This document shows, piece after piece, positions 49,291 to 58,362 of a DNA stretch of 64,000 nucleotides (positions are counted from its first letter, which is position 1; each line of letters starts with the position of its first letter). The position numbers and the translations under genes were made by a program. Where the stretch lies: NCBI RefSeq assembly GCF_003971065.1, contig NZ_RYDV01000001.1:895593-959592 (forward strand). The letters run 5' to 3'. This DNA is from Candidimonas sp. SYP-B2681 (GTDB lineage Bacteria; Pseudomonadota; Gammaproteobacteria; Burkholderiales; Burkholderiaceae_B). Under the pieces are notes generated by a model. It made no database searches. It saw nothing but the letters and a program-made list of their open reading frames with translations, and was not told the origin of the DNA.

Positions 49291-49318
49291 TAAGCGTGGC
49301 GATAGATCGCCACGCTTA
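49291..49318 (+). terminator. Hairpin after the AtuA-like operon
   Basis: TAAGCGTGGCGA, loop TAGA, TCGCCACGCTTA: a perfect 12-bp stem 23 bp after the last stop codon. No U-run follows, so it is either a Rho-dependent or mRNA-stabilising 3' hairpin. Confidence 0.6.
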
Positions 49319-49680
49319 CACACGCATACCGCTTCATGCTAAAGCGCGAGCCGCTTCGCTAAACCAAAGCTTGGCAGACGGTCACGACCCCAGAATCGCT
49401 GCTCACGATCATTCGCGATTCCCAATAATTAAACTTGACCAAAGCCAAAACCTTTTTCTTGCATAAAGGCTAAAGCACTTGCCAGCGTTAACATCGAAAT
49501 CTGCCGGCATGTGCGCATCCACGGCCGGTAGCCGCCTGCGCATTCCAGCTTCCTGAGAAACCTGAAGTGTTTTCGCGAAACACCGACCAAGTCCCTCCCC
49601 TAGAAATCGTTCTGATGTCGTCCCGAATGAAGCCCTCTTCACGCTTGAAGTCGTCACGAAATTGGTTTGCTTCACTCATC
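49319..49680. other. Intergenic region between AtuA-like operon and IclR gene
   Basis: About 360 bp. A minus-strand frame at 49488-49679 starts 1 bp after the IclR stop and encodes 63 residues beginning MSEANQFRDDFKREEGF, charged and protein-like for about 25 codons. It resembles no family I know and may be the 5' stub of a lost gene. Confidence 0.3.
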
Positions 49681-50481
49681 CTAATTGCCGATTATCTCGT
49701 TTGCTTCTGCTACTGCGTCGCGCAACTTTGTGAGAATGTGCTCCCGTCGTCTGAGGTCTTCGATTTTCGAATGTACAGTCGCAACGCTGATTGCCGCAAT
49801 AGGAGACCCGGCTGCTTTATTCAGCGCCATGGCGATCCCAGTCATGTCCGGGTTCAGATCATCAATATATGAATAGCCCAGCTCTCGGGTGCGTTGAAGG
49901 TGCTTGCAAATATGATCCCTGCCAATGCCCCGCCTTTCACAATAGGCAATGTGCGTCGGCGACGCCAGTATTGCTTCGATTTCTTGCTCGTCCTGAATAG
50001 TAGCCAGGATGGCTGAAGCAGCGGAACCAACGCCGAGGGCTGACCGATCCCCAGGAGACAAAGGCAATGCGCGTACCGCGCCAGTACCTTCATGAAGCAC
50101 GACGCATACTGCCATTTCCTTATCCTTGATGCTCAGATAGGCGGTGTCTTCGACTTGCTCTGAAAGCGCACGGATAATGGGCGCGATGCGTTGTGCAAAG
50201 CCATACCGATTGCGCGCTGCGCTCGCCCATAAACCGAGGCAAAAGCCCGGGTAATACCTGGATCCAGGTTGTTCAAAATCCACAAATCCATGGTTCACAA
50301 GGCCCGCAAGTAAGCGATGCAAGGTTGCTTTGCTGAACCCGGTCTGTTCCTGCAGGTCTGTGAATCGCAAACCTTCATCCGCTACTTTGGCCAGCAAGTT
50401 GAGAACGATGCTGGTCCGGTGGAAAGTTTGATCGGTGCCCCGATCACCCGCTGCCAACTGCACCACTTCGCGTGTGGACAT
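49681..50481 (-). CDS. IclR family transcriptional regulator
   Basis: 266 residues from the ATG at 50481, preceded by AGGAG; the frame continues upstream to 50553, but that part lies in the promoter region. N-terminal winged helix (TGFSKATLHRLLAGLVNHGFV) and C-terminal IclR ligand domain (SLSPGDRSALGVGSAASAIL, LGYSYIDDLNPDMTGIA). Divergent from the Bug gene at 50600, so it is the likely regulator of the 50.6-55.8 kb operon. Confidence 0.93.
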   Translation of the reverse strand: MSTREVVQLAAGDRGTDQTFHRTSIVLNLLAKVADEGLRFTDLQEQTGFSKATLHRLLAGLVNHGFVDFEQPGSRYYPGFCLGLWASAARNRYGFAQRIAPIIRALSEQVEDTAYLSIKDKEMAVCVVLHEGTGAVRALPLSPGDRSALGVGSAASAILATIQDEQEIEAILASPTHIAYCERRGIGRDHICKHLQRTRELGYSYIDDLNPDMTGIAMALNKAAGSPIAAISVATVHSKIEDLRRREHILTKLRDAVAEANEIIGN

Positions 50482-50599
50482 TTTTTCTCCTGTGTTGATA
50501 TACTGCAGTTTGTTTCGCTTAACGATTTTAAGTTCCTTTAAACGGAACTTCAAGATATTCGTATTAGCGAACTATAAAAATACTACCGGAGAGACAAAC

Positions 50600-51589
50600 A
50601 TGAAACGTAGATTATTTTTCGCTTCCGCAATGGTGTTGGCGCTGGTCGCAACGGCTCCGGCCATTGCTCACGCCCAGGCATCACAGAAATTCCCTGATAA
50701 CCCGATCCGAATGGTGGTCCCGTTTGCGCCTGGGGGGACGACTGACACCTTTGCGCGGTTGTTCTCACAGCATTTCGGTGAGCATCTGGGTGTTCCCGTC
50801 ATTGTGGTGAACCAGCCCGGAGGAGGTGGCCAGGTCGCCACGCGTGCATTACAACGCGCCGCGCCTGATGGCTATACGCTAGTGTTCCAAAGTCCTACAA
50901 GCGGCGTAACCGGACCACTGACTCGAAAAGAGCTGCCTTACGATCCGGTGGCCGGCTTTGCTCACATTGCTATTCTCGGTATGACGCCCATCGTACTCGG
51001 AGTGAGCAACAAGTCGGGTGTCCAGTCACTTGCCCAATTGGTTGCACACTCCAAAAACTCACCGGGCGGCATAAATTACGCAACCGGTGGGGTGGGCGGC
51101 GGGCCCCACTTGTCGGTGGAATTACTAAAAAAACGCTCCGATGGTCTAGACGCACTGCACGTGCCATATCGAGGCGCCGGTCCTGCCATTCAGGATTTGA
51201 TCTCCGGTGAGGTTTCCTTCATGCCCGACACTTTTACTTCGCTGCTGCCACTTCATGAGTCTGGCCGCATCAAAATTGTTGCGGTATTCGATGAAGAACG
51301 CTCCACGGTGGCGCCGAATATTCCGACAGCCAAGGAGCAAGGGGTCGACATTGTGACCAGAATCGCTAATTACATAGCGGCACCCGCTGGAACCCCAAAG
51401 GAGCGACTTGAAATCCTCGCTGCGGCCGCACGTGAGGCGATGAAAAATCCTGCCATGATCGAAAGACTGGGCTCGCTCGGTTATCGGCCCGTGACGGACT
51501 CGACTCCCGAGTCAGCAACGCGCTTCATTGCAGACGAAGTGGCGCTTTGGAAACCTGTAATCCAGGACGCCGGCATCGCACTTGAATAA
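50600..51589 (+). CDS. Bug (TctC-type) substrate-binding protein
   Basis: 329 residues from the ATG at 50600; the frame is open upstream to 50435, but that part overlaps the IclR gene and its promoter. Signal peptide about residues 1-28 (ending APAIAHAQA), then NPIRMVVPFAPGGTTD and VVNQPGGGG. First gene of a rightward catabolic operon; probably binds the operon's acid substrate (inference). Confidence 0.93.
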   Translation: MKRRLFFASAMVLALVATAPAIAHAQASQKFPDNPIRMVVPFAPGGTTDTFARLFSQHFGEHLGVPVIVVNQPGGGGQVATRALQRAAPDGYTLVFQSPTSGVTGPLTRKELPYDPVAGFAHIAILGMTPIVLGVSNKSGVQSLAQLVAHSKNSPGGINYATGGVGGGPHLSVELLKKRSDGLDALHVPYRGAGPAIQDLISGEVSFMPDTFTSLLPLHESGRIKIVAVFDEERSTVAPNIPTAKEQGVDIVTRIANYIAAPAGTPKERLEILAAAAREAMKNPAMIERLGSLGYRPVTDSTPESATRFIADEVALWKPVIQDAGIALE

Positions 51590-51630
51590 TTCAACCATCA
51601 TCATCAATCACTACAGTGGCGGTGCAAACC

Positions 51631-52431
51631 ATGTTTAGTCTAAAGAATAAAGTAGCGTTCATCATCGGAGCCGGATCCGTCGGGCCTGGCTGGGGAAACG
51701 GGCGGGCAACCGCCACTCTCCTAGCTCGTCAAGGAGCAAAAGTATTTGCATTGGATAAGAGCCCCCAAGCTCTGGAAGAAACCATACGAATCATTCGCGA
51801 AGAAGGTGGGGAGGTAGAGGGCGCCGTATGCGACGCTACGATAGGCGAGGAAATTCACACCGCTATTGAGGCGTGCGTCAAGCGCTTCGGGCGACTCGAC
51901 ATCCTGGTCAACAATATTGGAGGCTCGCAGCCCGGCGGTGTCGAGCAGCTCTCCGAAGACGATTGGGATGCCCAAATTAACTACAACCTCAAAAGCGTCT
52001 ACTTGAGTTGCAAGCACGCAATGCCATATTTGAAACAGAGTCCCGGCAGTGCGATTGTGAACGTTTCCTCTGTGGCGGCCCTGCGCATGATGAAGGCTCG
52101 TCCTCATTCCGCTTACAGCGCCGCGAAATACGGTGTCATCGCGCTGTCTCGCTCGATCGCGATACAAAATGCGCCGGCCGGCGTGCGGTGCAATACCGTG
52201 ATTCCAGGTCTGATGAATACGCCAGTCGTCGAACATCGCCTGGTAAAGCAGTTGGGTTCTGTGGGCGCCCAAGAGTTGATCGCCAATCGGGATGCTCAGA
52301 TTCCCTTGGGAAAGGCCGGCACTGGATGGGATATTGCACATGCGGTGCTTTTCCTGGTCTCTGATGAAGCGGGCCACATCACGGGCACGGAGTTGCTGGT
52401 AGACGGAGGTTACACCGCAGCGGCGGCCTGA
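51631..52431 (+). CDS. SDR family oxidoreductase with variant glycine motif
   Basis: 266 residues from the ATG at 51631 (a GTG five codons earlier is possible). Cofactor loop GAGSVGPGWGNGRA replaces the usual TGxxxGIG. NNIGG (residue area 90), active-site YSAAK and the C-terminal HITGTELLVDGG are otherwise classical. Closely similar along its length to the SDR at 57523-58320, which has the same variant loop. Probably oxidises a hydroxyacyl-CoA or hydroxy-acid in this operon. Confidence 0.9.
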   Translation: MFSLKNKVAFIIGAGSVGPGWGNGRATATLLARQGAKVFALDKSPQALEETIRIIREEGGEVEGAVCDATIGEEIHTAIEACVKRFGRLDILVNNIGGSQPGGVEQLSEDDWDAQINYNLKSVYLSCKHAMPYLKQSPGSAIVNVSSVAALRMMKARPHSAYSAAKYGVIALSRSIAIQNAPAGVRCNTVIPGLMNTPVVEHRLVKQLGSVGAQELIANRDAQIPLGKAGTGWDIAHAVLFLVSDEAGHITGTELLVDGGYTAAAA

Positions 52432-52499
52432 GCCTCGGGCTCTTGTGCAAGCGGCTTTCGTCACTTGCGCGAGAGCCGCTAAATTATCGAACTGAGTGA

Positions 52500-54080
52500 A
52501 TGCATATGAATCTCGCTAAAGCATTATGGCGCCAAGGCCTTTCGGAGCCGGACACGCCCGCTATATTTTTTGGTGCCCAGCAGTGGGCAACTTACGGGCA
52601 GTGGGCGACAAGAAGCGCTTCTTTGGCAAAAAACCTTTTGGATGCAGGCCTGAAGGCCGGTGATCGTGTGATGATTTTCATGGGAAATCATCCGCGTTAC
52701 TTGGAGATTCTGTGGGGCTGTTGGTGGGCCGGGCTTGTGGTGGTCCCGGTAAATGCCAAGCTTCATCCCGAAGAGGCGGCCTGGATCGCCTCTGATTCCG
52801 GCGCCCGATGGGTTTTCGTCAACGGCGAAGGCAGCCACGATGACCTGGGTTCACTGCGCAACGCAGAGCGGCTGCTTGATATCAGTCACGATGAGACAGC
52901 AGCCCTATTCGAGCCGGAACATGCACTGAGCGGTCTCCCACCACCAGCAGAGTCGGCGCACGACGCTCTGGCTTGGCTTTTCTACACTAGCGGTACGACT
53001 GGTAGGCCAAAAGGTGTGATCCTCACCACACGCAACCTCATGACAGTCGGGATGACTTATTGCGTAGACGTTGACTCGGTAAGCAGGCACGATGCGATGC
53101 TTTACGCGGCGCCCATGTCGCATGGCTGTGGGATATACGCCATTCCGCACCTGATGGCGGGTGCACGACACGTAGTCCCGAAAAGCGGGGGCGTCAACGC
53201 TCAGGAAATGTTTGAGCTTGGGCGGGAACTGGGCGCAGTGACTACCTTCGCCGCTCCGACCATTGTGAAGCGACTCGTCGACTATTGTGCGCATATGGGC
53301 CTGAGCCATGATGAGGTCGCAGCGTCATTCAAAACTATTGTTTACGGCGGGGCGCCTATGTACCTCGCCGATATTAAAAAAGCATTGGCGATCATGGGCC
53401 CTCGATTCGTCCAAATTTATGGTCAAGGTGAATCTCCGATGACCGCGACGGTTTTGTCTAAGTATCACATCGCCAATACACAGCACCCTCGTTACTTACA
53501 GCGCCTGGCGTCCGTCGGCGTAGCTCAAACGCCAGTACTGGTCCGTGTGGTGGATGCGGCCAATCGCTTTCTACCGCCGGGAGAAATTGGCGAGGTGATG
53601 GTCCGGGGAGATCCCGTTATGCTTGGGTACTGGAATCAACCCGAGGCAACAGCGAATACGTTGGTGGATGGCTGGTTAAAAACGGGAGACCTGGGTTGCT
53701 TGAGTGAGGACGGCTTTCTGACTCTAAAGGAGCGAAGCAAAGACGTCATCATCAGCGGCGGCACAAATATCTATCCCCGAGAGGTAGAGGAGGTGCTTTT
53801 GACGCACCCCGGGCTTGCCGAAGTCTCAGTTTTGGGGGCGCCCGACCCGGAATGGGGAGAGATTGTGGTGGCGTGCGTGGTGCCATCCCCAGGCTATACG
53901 CTGACCGCTGAAGAGCTCGATGCACATTGCCTTGCCCACATCGCTCGGTTTAAACGACCAAAAAAATATATCTTCAAGGAAACCTTGCCTAAGAACAACT
54001 ATGGGAAGGTGTTGAAGACCCAGCTCTCACAAGAATTGCGTGAAGCCCAAGCAGCAAAGCAACCCCCGAGTGCTAACTAA
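52500..54080 (+). CDS. Acyl-CoA synthetase (AMP-dependent ligase)
   Basis: 526 residues. AMP-binding P-loop YTSGTTGRPKG at residues 162-172, the GWLKTGDLG motif, GGTNIYPREVEEVLL hinge and the C-terminal catalytic Lys in NNYGKVLK. Activates a carboxylic acid to its CoA thioester. It is followed by a CMD-like protein and a thiolase, so it probably opens the pathway. Two ATGs (52500 and 52506) are possible. Confidence 0.93.
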   Translation: MHMNLAKALWRQGLSEPDTPAIFFGAQQWATYGQWATRSASLAKNLLDAGLKAGDRVMIFMGNHPRYLEILWGCWWAGLVVVPVNAKLHPEEAAWIASDSGARWVFVNGEGSHDDLGSLRNAERLLDISHDETAALFEPEHALSGLPPPAESAHDALAWLFYTSGTTGRPKGVILTTRNLMTVGMTYCVDVDSVSRHDAMLYAAPMSHGCGIYAIPHLMAGARHVVPKSGGVNAQEMFELGRELGAVTTFAAPTIVKRLVDYCAHMGLSHDEVAASFKTIVYGGAPMYLADIKKALAIMGPRFVQIYGQGESPMTATVLSKYHIANTQHPRYLQRLASVGVAQTPVLVRVVDAANRFLPPGEIGEVMVRGDPVMLGYWNQPEATANTLVDGWLKTGDLGCLSEDGFLTLKERSKDVIISGGTNIYPREVEEVLLTHPGLAEVSVLGAPDPEWGEIVVACVVPSPGYTLTAEELDAHCLAHIARFKRPKKYIFKETLPKNNYGKVLKTQLSQELREAQAAKQPPSAN

Positions 54081-54129
54081 GCATTGAACGGCTCGCTTTG
54101 CCATACATTCATCATAGGATTACACACTC

Positions 54130-54660
54130 ATGGCCAGAATTCCTTATCCAACTGACGAAACGCTCGCATCCGAGCCTCTGGTTCAACGCATAATGGTGGA
54201 GCGAGGTTCGCTACTGAACCTGTATCGCATGCTGTTGCACAGCCCGCCATTGGCCGAAGGCTGGCTTTCTTTCTTCACCGCCATCCGTCAAAAATGCTCA
54301 TTGCCAGGCAAAATTCGAGAGATGGTCATCATGCGCATTGCCTCGATCCACAACGCAACTTACGAGTTCTCCGCGCATGAGCCTTTCGCCCTTCAGGAAG
54401 GCATAACGCCCGATCAAATCAATTCACTACGGGCAGGCTCAGACTTCGGTTTTGATGTTTGTGAACGAGCGATCCTGGCGTATTGTGAGTCTATGACCCA
54501 TGAGGTCGAAGTCCCCGACGCGGTATTCGAAACGGTAAAAGCTCATTTCAACGAGCGCGAATTTGTCGAGCTCACTGCTACGATTGCGGGCTACAACCTA
54601 GTGTCACGCTTCCTCGAAGCCATGCAAATTGATCATGAGCCAGCGATCGCTGAAAGCTAA
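54130..54660 (+). CDS. Carboxymuconolactone decarboxylase family protein (copy 1)
   Basis: 176 residues. MARIPYPTDETLASEPLVQRI, then LLHSPPLAEGWL and a conserved helix with Tyr-Glu and His (YEFSAHEPF) that corresponds to the CMD-fold active-site segment. No CxxC, so it is not an AhpD-type peroxidase. Strikingly similar to the 59350 gene, whose neighbours are also an SDR and a Bug protein. Its reaction is unknown. Confidence 0.88.
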   Translation: MARIPYPTDETLASEPLVQRIMVERGSLLNLYRMLLHSPPLAEGWLSFFTAIRQKCSLPGKIREMVIMRIASIHNATYEFSAHEPFALQEGITPDQINSLRAGSDFGFDVCERAILAYCESMTHEVEVPDAVFETVKAHFNEREFVELTATIAGYNLVSRFLEAMQIDHEPAIAES

Positions 54661-54676
54661 GAAGGGTTGAGAAAAA

Positions 54677-55843
54677 ATGAGAGAGCCACTGATCATAGGA
54701 TGGGGGCATACGCCCTTTGGCAAGCACACAGAGCTTGGCCCGGAAGACCTGATTCATGACGCCGCGACGTCGGCAATCGAACATGCTGGCCTGGATCCCA
54801 GTGATATTGACGGAGTCTTCGTCGGAACGCTTAATAGCGGTTTCCTCCCCCAGGAGTTTGGCGCCTCCTTAGTGAGTCTGGCACTGCCGCAACTGAGACA
54901 CACCCCAGCGACGCGTCTTGAGAATGCATGCGCCACTGGCTCAGCGGCGATCTGGGGCGCGCTGGATGCATTGATGAGTGGGCGCTTAAAGCGCGTTTTG
55001 GTCGTGGGCTTTGAAAAGATGACTGCCCTGCCTTCAGCACAGGTTGGGAACGTTTTGCTTAAGTGCTCTTTTGCTAAAGAGGAGGCACAAACGGAAGGGG
55101 GATTCGCTGGCATTTTCGGAGTCATTGCGAGCGAATATTTTGACCGTTTCGGCTCCCAGTACGATGCCCTGGCTGCCATTGCAGCAAAGAACCATCGCAA
55201 CGGCGTAGACAACCCCTACGCACACATGCGTAAAGACCTGGGGTTTGATTTCTGCCGGCACCCATCTGAGAAGAATCCTTTTGTCGCGGGCCCCTTGAAG
55301 CGATCAGATTGCTCCCTCATCTCCGATGGTGCCGCGGCCTTAGTCATCTCTACTGAAGCCACTACAAACGCGAAGTCCAGGCCAGTCAGGTGGCGGTCAC
55401 GGGCTCAGGTAAATGATTTTCTGCCGCTCAGTAAGCGTGACTGCATTCGGTTCGAGGGTGCCGCGCAGGCTTGGAGTACCGCCTTACATGCGGGCTCCGT
55501 TACTCTTGATGACCTGGATGTAGTCGAGCTTCACGATTGTTTTACCATCGCTGAACTAATCGGATACGAGGCAATGGGTCTCGCCCAGCATGGGCGCGGC
55601 GGCGACGCGATCTTGGAGGGTCTTACGCGCAAGGACGGGAGACTGCCTGTCAACCCGTCGGGTGGGCTGAAATCGCGGGGACATCCCATTGGCGCAACTG
55701 GCGTCTCCATGCATGCAATGATGGCCATGCAGTTAACCGGTCAAGCGGGAGCCATGCAGGTGCCAAACGCCTCTTTGGGGGCCGTGTTCAATATGGGCGG
55801 CACGAGCGTGGCGAATTATGTCAGCATTATGGAAGCGGCCTAA
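54677..55843 (+). CDS. Thiolase family protein (SCP2-type acetyl-CoA acetyltransferase)
   Basis: 388 residues. Nucleophile Cys85 in ENACATGSAA; HDCFTIAE and NPSGGLKSRGHPIGATG carry the two catalytic histidines in the SCP2-thiolase arrangement. Cleaves 3-oxoacyl-CoA with CoA. It starts 16 bp after the CMD-like gene, last gene of the operon. Its 3' end overlaps a convergent hypothetical gene by 17 bp. Confidence 0.92.
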   Translation: MREPLIIGWGHTPFGKHTELGPEDLIHDAATSAIEHAGLDPSDIDGVFVGTLNSGFLPQEFGASLVSLALPQLRHTPATRLENACATGSAAIWGALDALMSGRLKRVLVVGFEKMTALPSAQVGNVLLKCSFAKEEAQTEGGFAGIFGVIASEYFDRFGSQYDALAAIAAKNHRNGVDNPYAHMRKDLGFDFCRHPSEKNPFVAGPLKRSDCSLISDGAAALVISTEATTNAKSRPVRWRSRAQVNDFLPLSKRDCIRFEGAAQAWSTALHAGSVTLDDLDVVELHDCFTIAELIGYEAMGLAQHGRGGDAILEGLTRKDGRLPVNPSGGLKSRGHPIGATGVSMHAMMAMQLTGQAGAMQVPNASLGAVFNMGGTSVANYVSIMEAA

Positions 55844-56285
55844 TCCCTCGCCCAACGGGCATGTTGGGCCTGTCCTGCGTGGCTTCCATGCGCCATAACG
55901 CAGGCCCGGGCATATGAGTTATGTTTCTCCAATGATCGGCCTGCCCGCAAAGCGGCGTGCCGGCTTTCGGAATATCGCCCGAGATCAACACGGGCATGGC
56001 GGTAACCCCACGACCGGCGAGCACGCGCACCCGGTGTCGCCCGTCATGCATATCGACCTGGTACTTGTGATGGCTAACGCGACGAATCGAGAGTTCCGGG
56101 ATCGCATCAATGGCACCCCCGGCATCAAGTAAACGCGCCAGGTGCTCGATGCGGTGAGCGTCCGGATCCGACGGCTGCGCCAACCAAAGAAACACTGTGG
56201 GTGACATGCTAATGATCTGACCGCGCGACTGCGCCTCGGTCAGCGCGCTTACCGTAAAGTGGGCGATGAGTAGCGTGGTAGTCAT
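55827..56285 (-). CDS. Hypothetical protein with ParB/sulfiredoxin-like motif
   Basis: 152 residues, not recognised as a named family. A MHDGRHRVRVLAGRGV segment resembles the DGxHR motif of ParB/Srx-fold nucleases and ATPases. The rest is unremarkable, with no membrane segment. No clear ribosome-binding site at the ATG 56285; a later Met (SPTVFLWLAQ region) could be the true start. It overlaps the thiolase 3' end on the opposite strand by 17 bp. Confidence 0.6.
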   Translation of the reverse strand: MTTTLLIAHFTVSALTEAQSRGQIISMSPTVFLWLAQPSDPDAHRIEHLARLLDAGGAIDAIPELSIRRVSHHKYQVDMHDGRHRVRVLAGRGVTAMPVLISGDIPKAGTPLCGQADHWRNITHMPGPALWRMEATQDRPNMPVGRGIRPLP

Positions 56286-56447
56286 GCCGCATTAAACTGG
56301 TTAGAAGTAATTGCGTTGACCCAGGTTGATCGAGCTGAGAAGGACGCCATGCGGCGCCAATAACCGAACACTTTCAGACTAATGTCAGCGATGCTCATAG
56401 CTGAGCCAAGTGGTTCATGCCAGTTTGCGCTTCACTTGCGCACGCAT

Positions 56448-57377
56448 TCAACTCGCCTTGCGTAGCCATTTGGGTTCTTTGTCTACAATTTCCTGAGCAT
56501 ATCGCTTAAGTTGCTCGCAAGCCTCCTCAGCGATCAACGATAGCTGCGTGTCTCGGCGCGTCACAATGCCGATCGAACGCGTCGGACCACCGACAATCTC
56601 GGTGATCGTCAGTTGCTCCAGGTGCCGCAACAGAAACACCGCTAGGTAAGGTAACACAGCGATGCCTAAGCCGGCCTGGACAAAGCTGCCTATCGTGCTG
56701 ATCTGGTCAAATGCCATTTTGGGTCGAAACTGGGTGTCCTTGCTCATGAAGGCGGCCACCATGTATTTCTGTGCGGTGCTGGCTGCCGACATGGAAATGA
56801 GCGGCATGTCCGAGAGGTCGCTTAACGTCACGGTTGTAGGTATTGAGGCCGCAAGTTTTCCGGCTGACACCAACACAAATCGGTCCTTTAGCAATTCCTG
56901 ATAAACGAGCTCTCGTCGGGAGGGGTCGGCGGCCGTCAGCGCAAGATCGACCTGGTTGCGTAAAAGGTGTTGCAGTGTCGCCTCGGAGGATCCATCGTAA
57001 ATCGTGGTTGTGAGGCTCGGATATCGACCTTCCAGATGGCTGACGACGGCAGGCAGCATGACGGAGGCAAGCGAAGGCAGCGCCGAAATGGCAATGCGTT
57101 GTGACGAATTGACGATTCGGTTCTCAAGGCCCGAAAGACCTTCGTCGTAGGACCGAATGATGTGCCTTGCCTGTCCTACCAGCTCCACGCCGTCTTCTGT
57201 TAGGGCAACATGACGCGTTGATCGCTCGAAGAGGGATCTGCCAAGGGTTGTCTCCAAATCCTTGATGAGCTTACTCAGCGACGGCTGGGTGTAATGAAAG
57301 TGTTCCGCCGTGCGGCTAAAGCTGAGCGTTTCAGCCAGATGCACGAAGGCTCGCAAATGCTTAGGTAAGACATTCAT
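56448..57377 (-). CDS. LysR family transcriptional regulator
   Basis: 309 residues. N-terminal helix-turn-helix SFSRTAEHFHYTQPSLSKLIKDLE, then a LysR effector domain. Divergent from the SDR gene at 57523 across 145 bp, so it probably controls the SDR-Bug-CMD operon. Belongs to the same broad LysR group as the 45580 gene but is not a recent duplicate. Confidence 0.92.
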   Translation of the reverse strand: MNVLPKHLRAFVHLAETLSFSRTAEHFHYTQPSLSKLIKDLETTLGRSLFERSTRHVALTEDGVELVGQARHIIRSYDEGLSGLENRIVNSSQRIAISALPSLASVMLPAVVSHLEGRYPSLTTTIYDGSSEATLQHLLRNQVDLALTAADPSRRELVYQELLKDRFVLVSAGKLAASIPTTVTLSDLSDMPLISMSAASTAQKYMVAAFMSKDTQFRPKMAFDQISTIGSFVQAGLGIAVLPYLAVFLLRHLEQLTITEIVGGPTRSIGIVTRRDTQLSLIAEEACEQLKRYAQEIVDKEPKWLRKAS

Positions 57378-57522
57378 TCAATAATGGAATAACAAGATAG
57401 TTTATTGGAACTTCACGATAGCATGCGGGTCGTGTAGAGTCACCATCAACCTATATCTGGATGGACACATTTATGCGTTCATAGAATGAATCCAGCAGCA
57501 ACGATCAATATCCAAGGAATAC

Positions 57523-58320
57523 ATGGTGTTTAGCTTACAAGACAAGGTGGCATTGGTAATGGGCTGTGGCTCGGTTGCGCAAGGATGGGGCAACGGGCGC
57601 GCGACCGCTGTACTCTTAGCCCGCCAAGGTGCGCAGGTCTATGGGACCGACCTGCACCTTGATCACGCGACGGTCACCCTGGAGCACATACAGAGCGAAG
57701 GCGGACGTGGGTATGTCGCACAATGCGATGTGACCCAGGCTGCGAATGTTCGCGCCGTGGTGGATGATTGCCTGGCGCGCTATGGCCGTATCGATATTCT
57801 GGTCAACAATGTCGGCCTATCTCAGCCTGGCGGACCCGTAGAGTTGGACGAAGACGTCTGGGATGCCCAGATTAACGTCAACTTAAAAAGCGCCTACCTG
57901 GCATGTAAGTATGTCTTGCCCATTATGGAGCAACAGGGGGGCGGCTCGATTGTCAATATTTCGTCGGTTGCGGGCTTGCGCTATGTGGGCAAGCCGCAGG
58001 TCGCTTACGCTGCTAGCAAAGCGGGCCTGATGCATCTCACGCGCACGACCGCTGTGATCTACGCGCCCAAAAATATCCGGCTCAATTGTGTGGTGCCTGG
58101 GCTCATGCATACCCCCTTGCTCGACGGCTTAGCTGCCAAGTACGCCGGGGGCGACACCGACGGCTTTATTGCCCATCGAAACGGCCAGATTCCGATGCAA
58201 CGCATGGGTGACGGTTGGGATATTGCCCATGCGGTGCTGTTTCTTGCCGCCGACGAAAGCCGATACGTAACCGGTACGGAAATCGTTGTCGATGGCGGCC
58301 TGATCGCCGCCACACGGTAG
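57523..58320 (+). CDS. SDR family oxidoreductase with variant glycine motif (copy 2)
   Basis: 265 residues with an AAGGA ribosome-binding site. Same variant loop as the 51631 SDR (GCGSVAQGWGNGRA), NNVGLSQPGG, active-site YAASK and YVTGTEIVVDGG. The two proteins align end to end without large gaps. It is followed after 42 bp by a Bug gene and then a CMD gene. Confidence 0.92.
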   Translation: MVFSLQDKVALVMGCGSVAQGWGNGRATAVLLARQGAQVYGTDLHLDHATVTLEHIQSEGGRGYVAQCDVTQAANVRAVVDDCLARYGRIDILVNNVGLSQPGGPVELDEDVWDAQINVNLKSAYLACKYVLPIMEQQGGGSIVNISSVAGLRYVGKPQVAYAASKAGLMHLTRTTAVIYAPKNIRLNCVVPGLMHTPLLDGLAAKYAGGDTDGFIAHRNGQIPMQRMGDGWDIAHAVLFLAADESRYVTGTEIVVDGGLIAATR

Positions 58321-58362
58321 CCCTGTTGGCACATTTTTTATAAATAGAACGAGGAGACAAAC

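Noticed and set aside
51721..52464. 247-codon open frame on the minus strand
   Set aside because: Antisense to the SDR gene with clear catalytic motifs; a reverse shadow.
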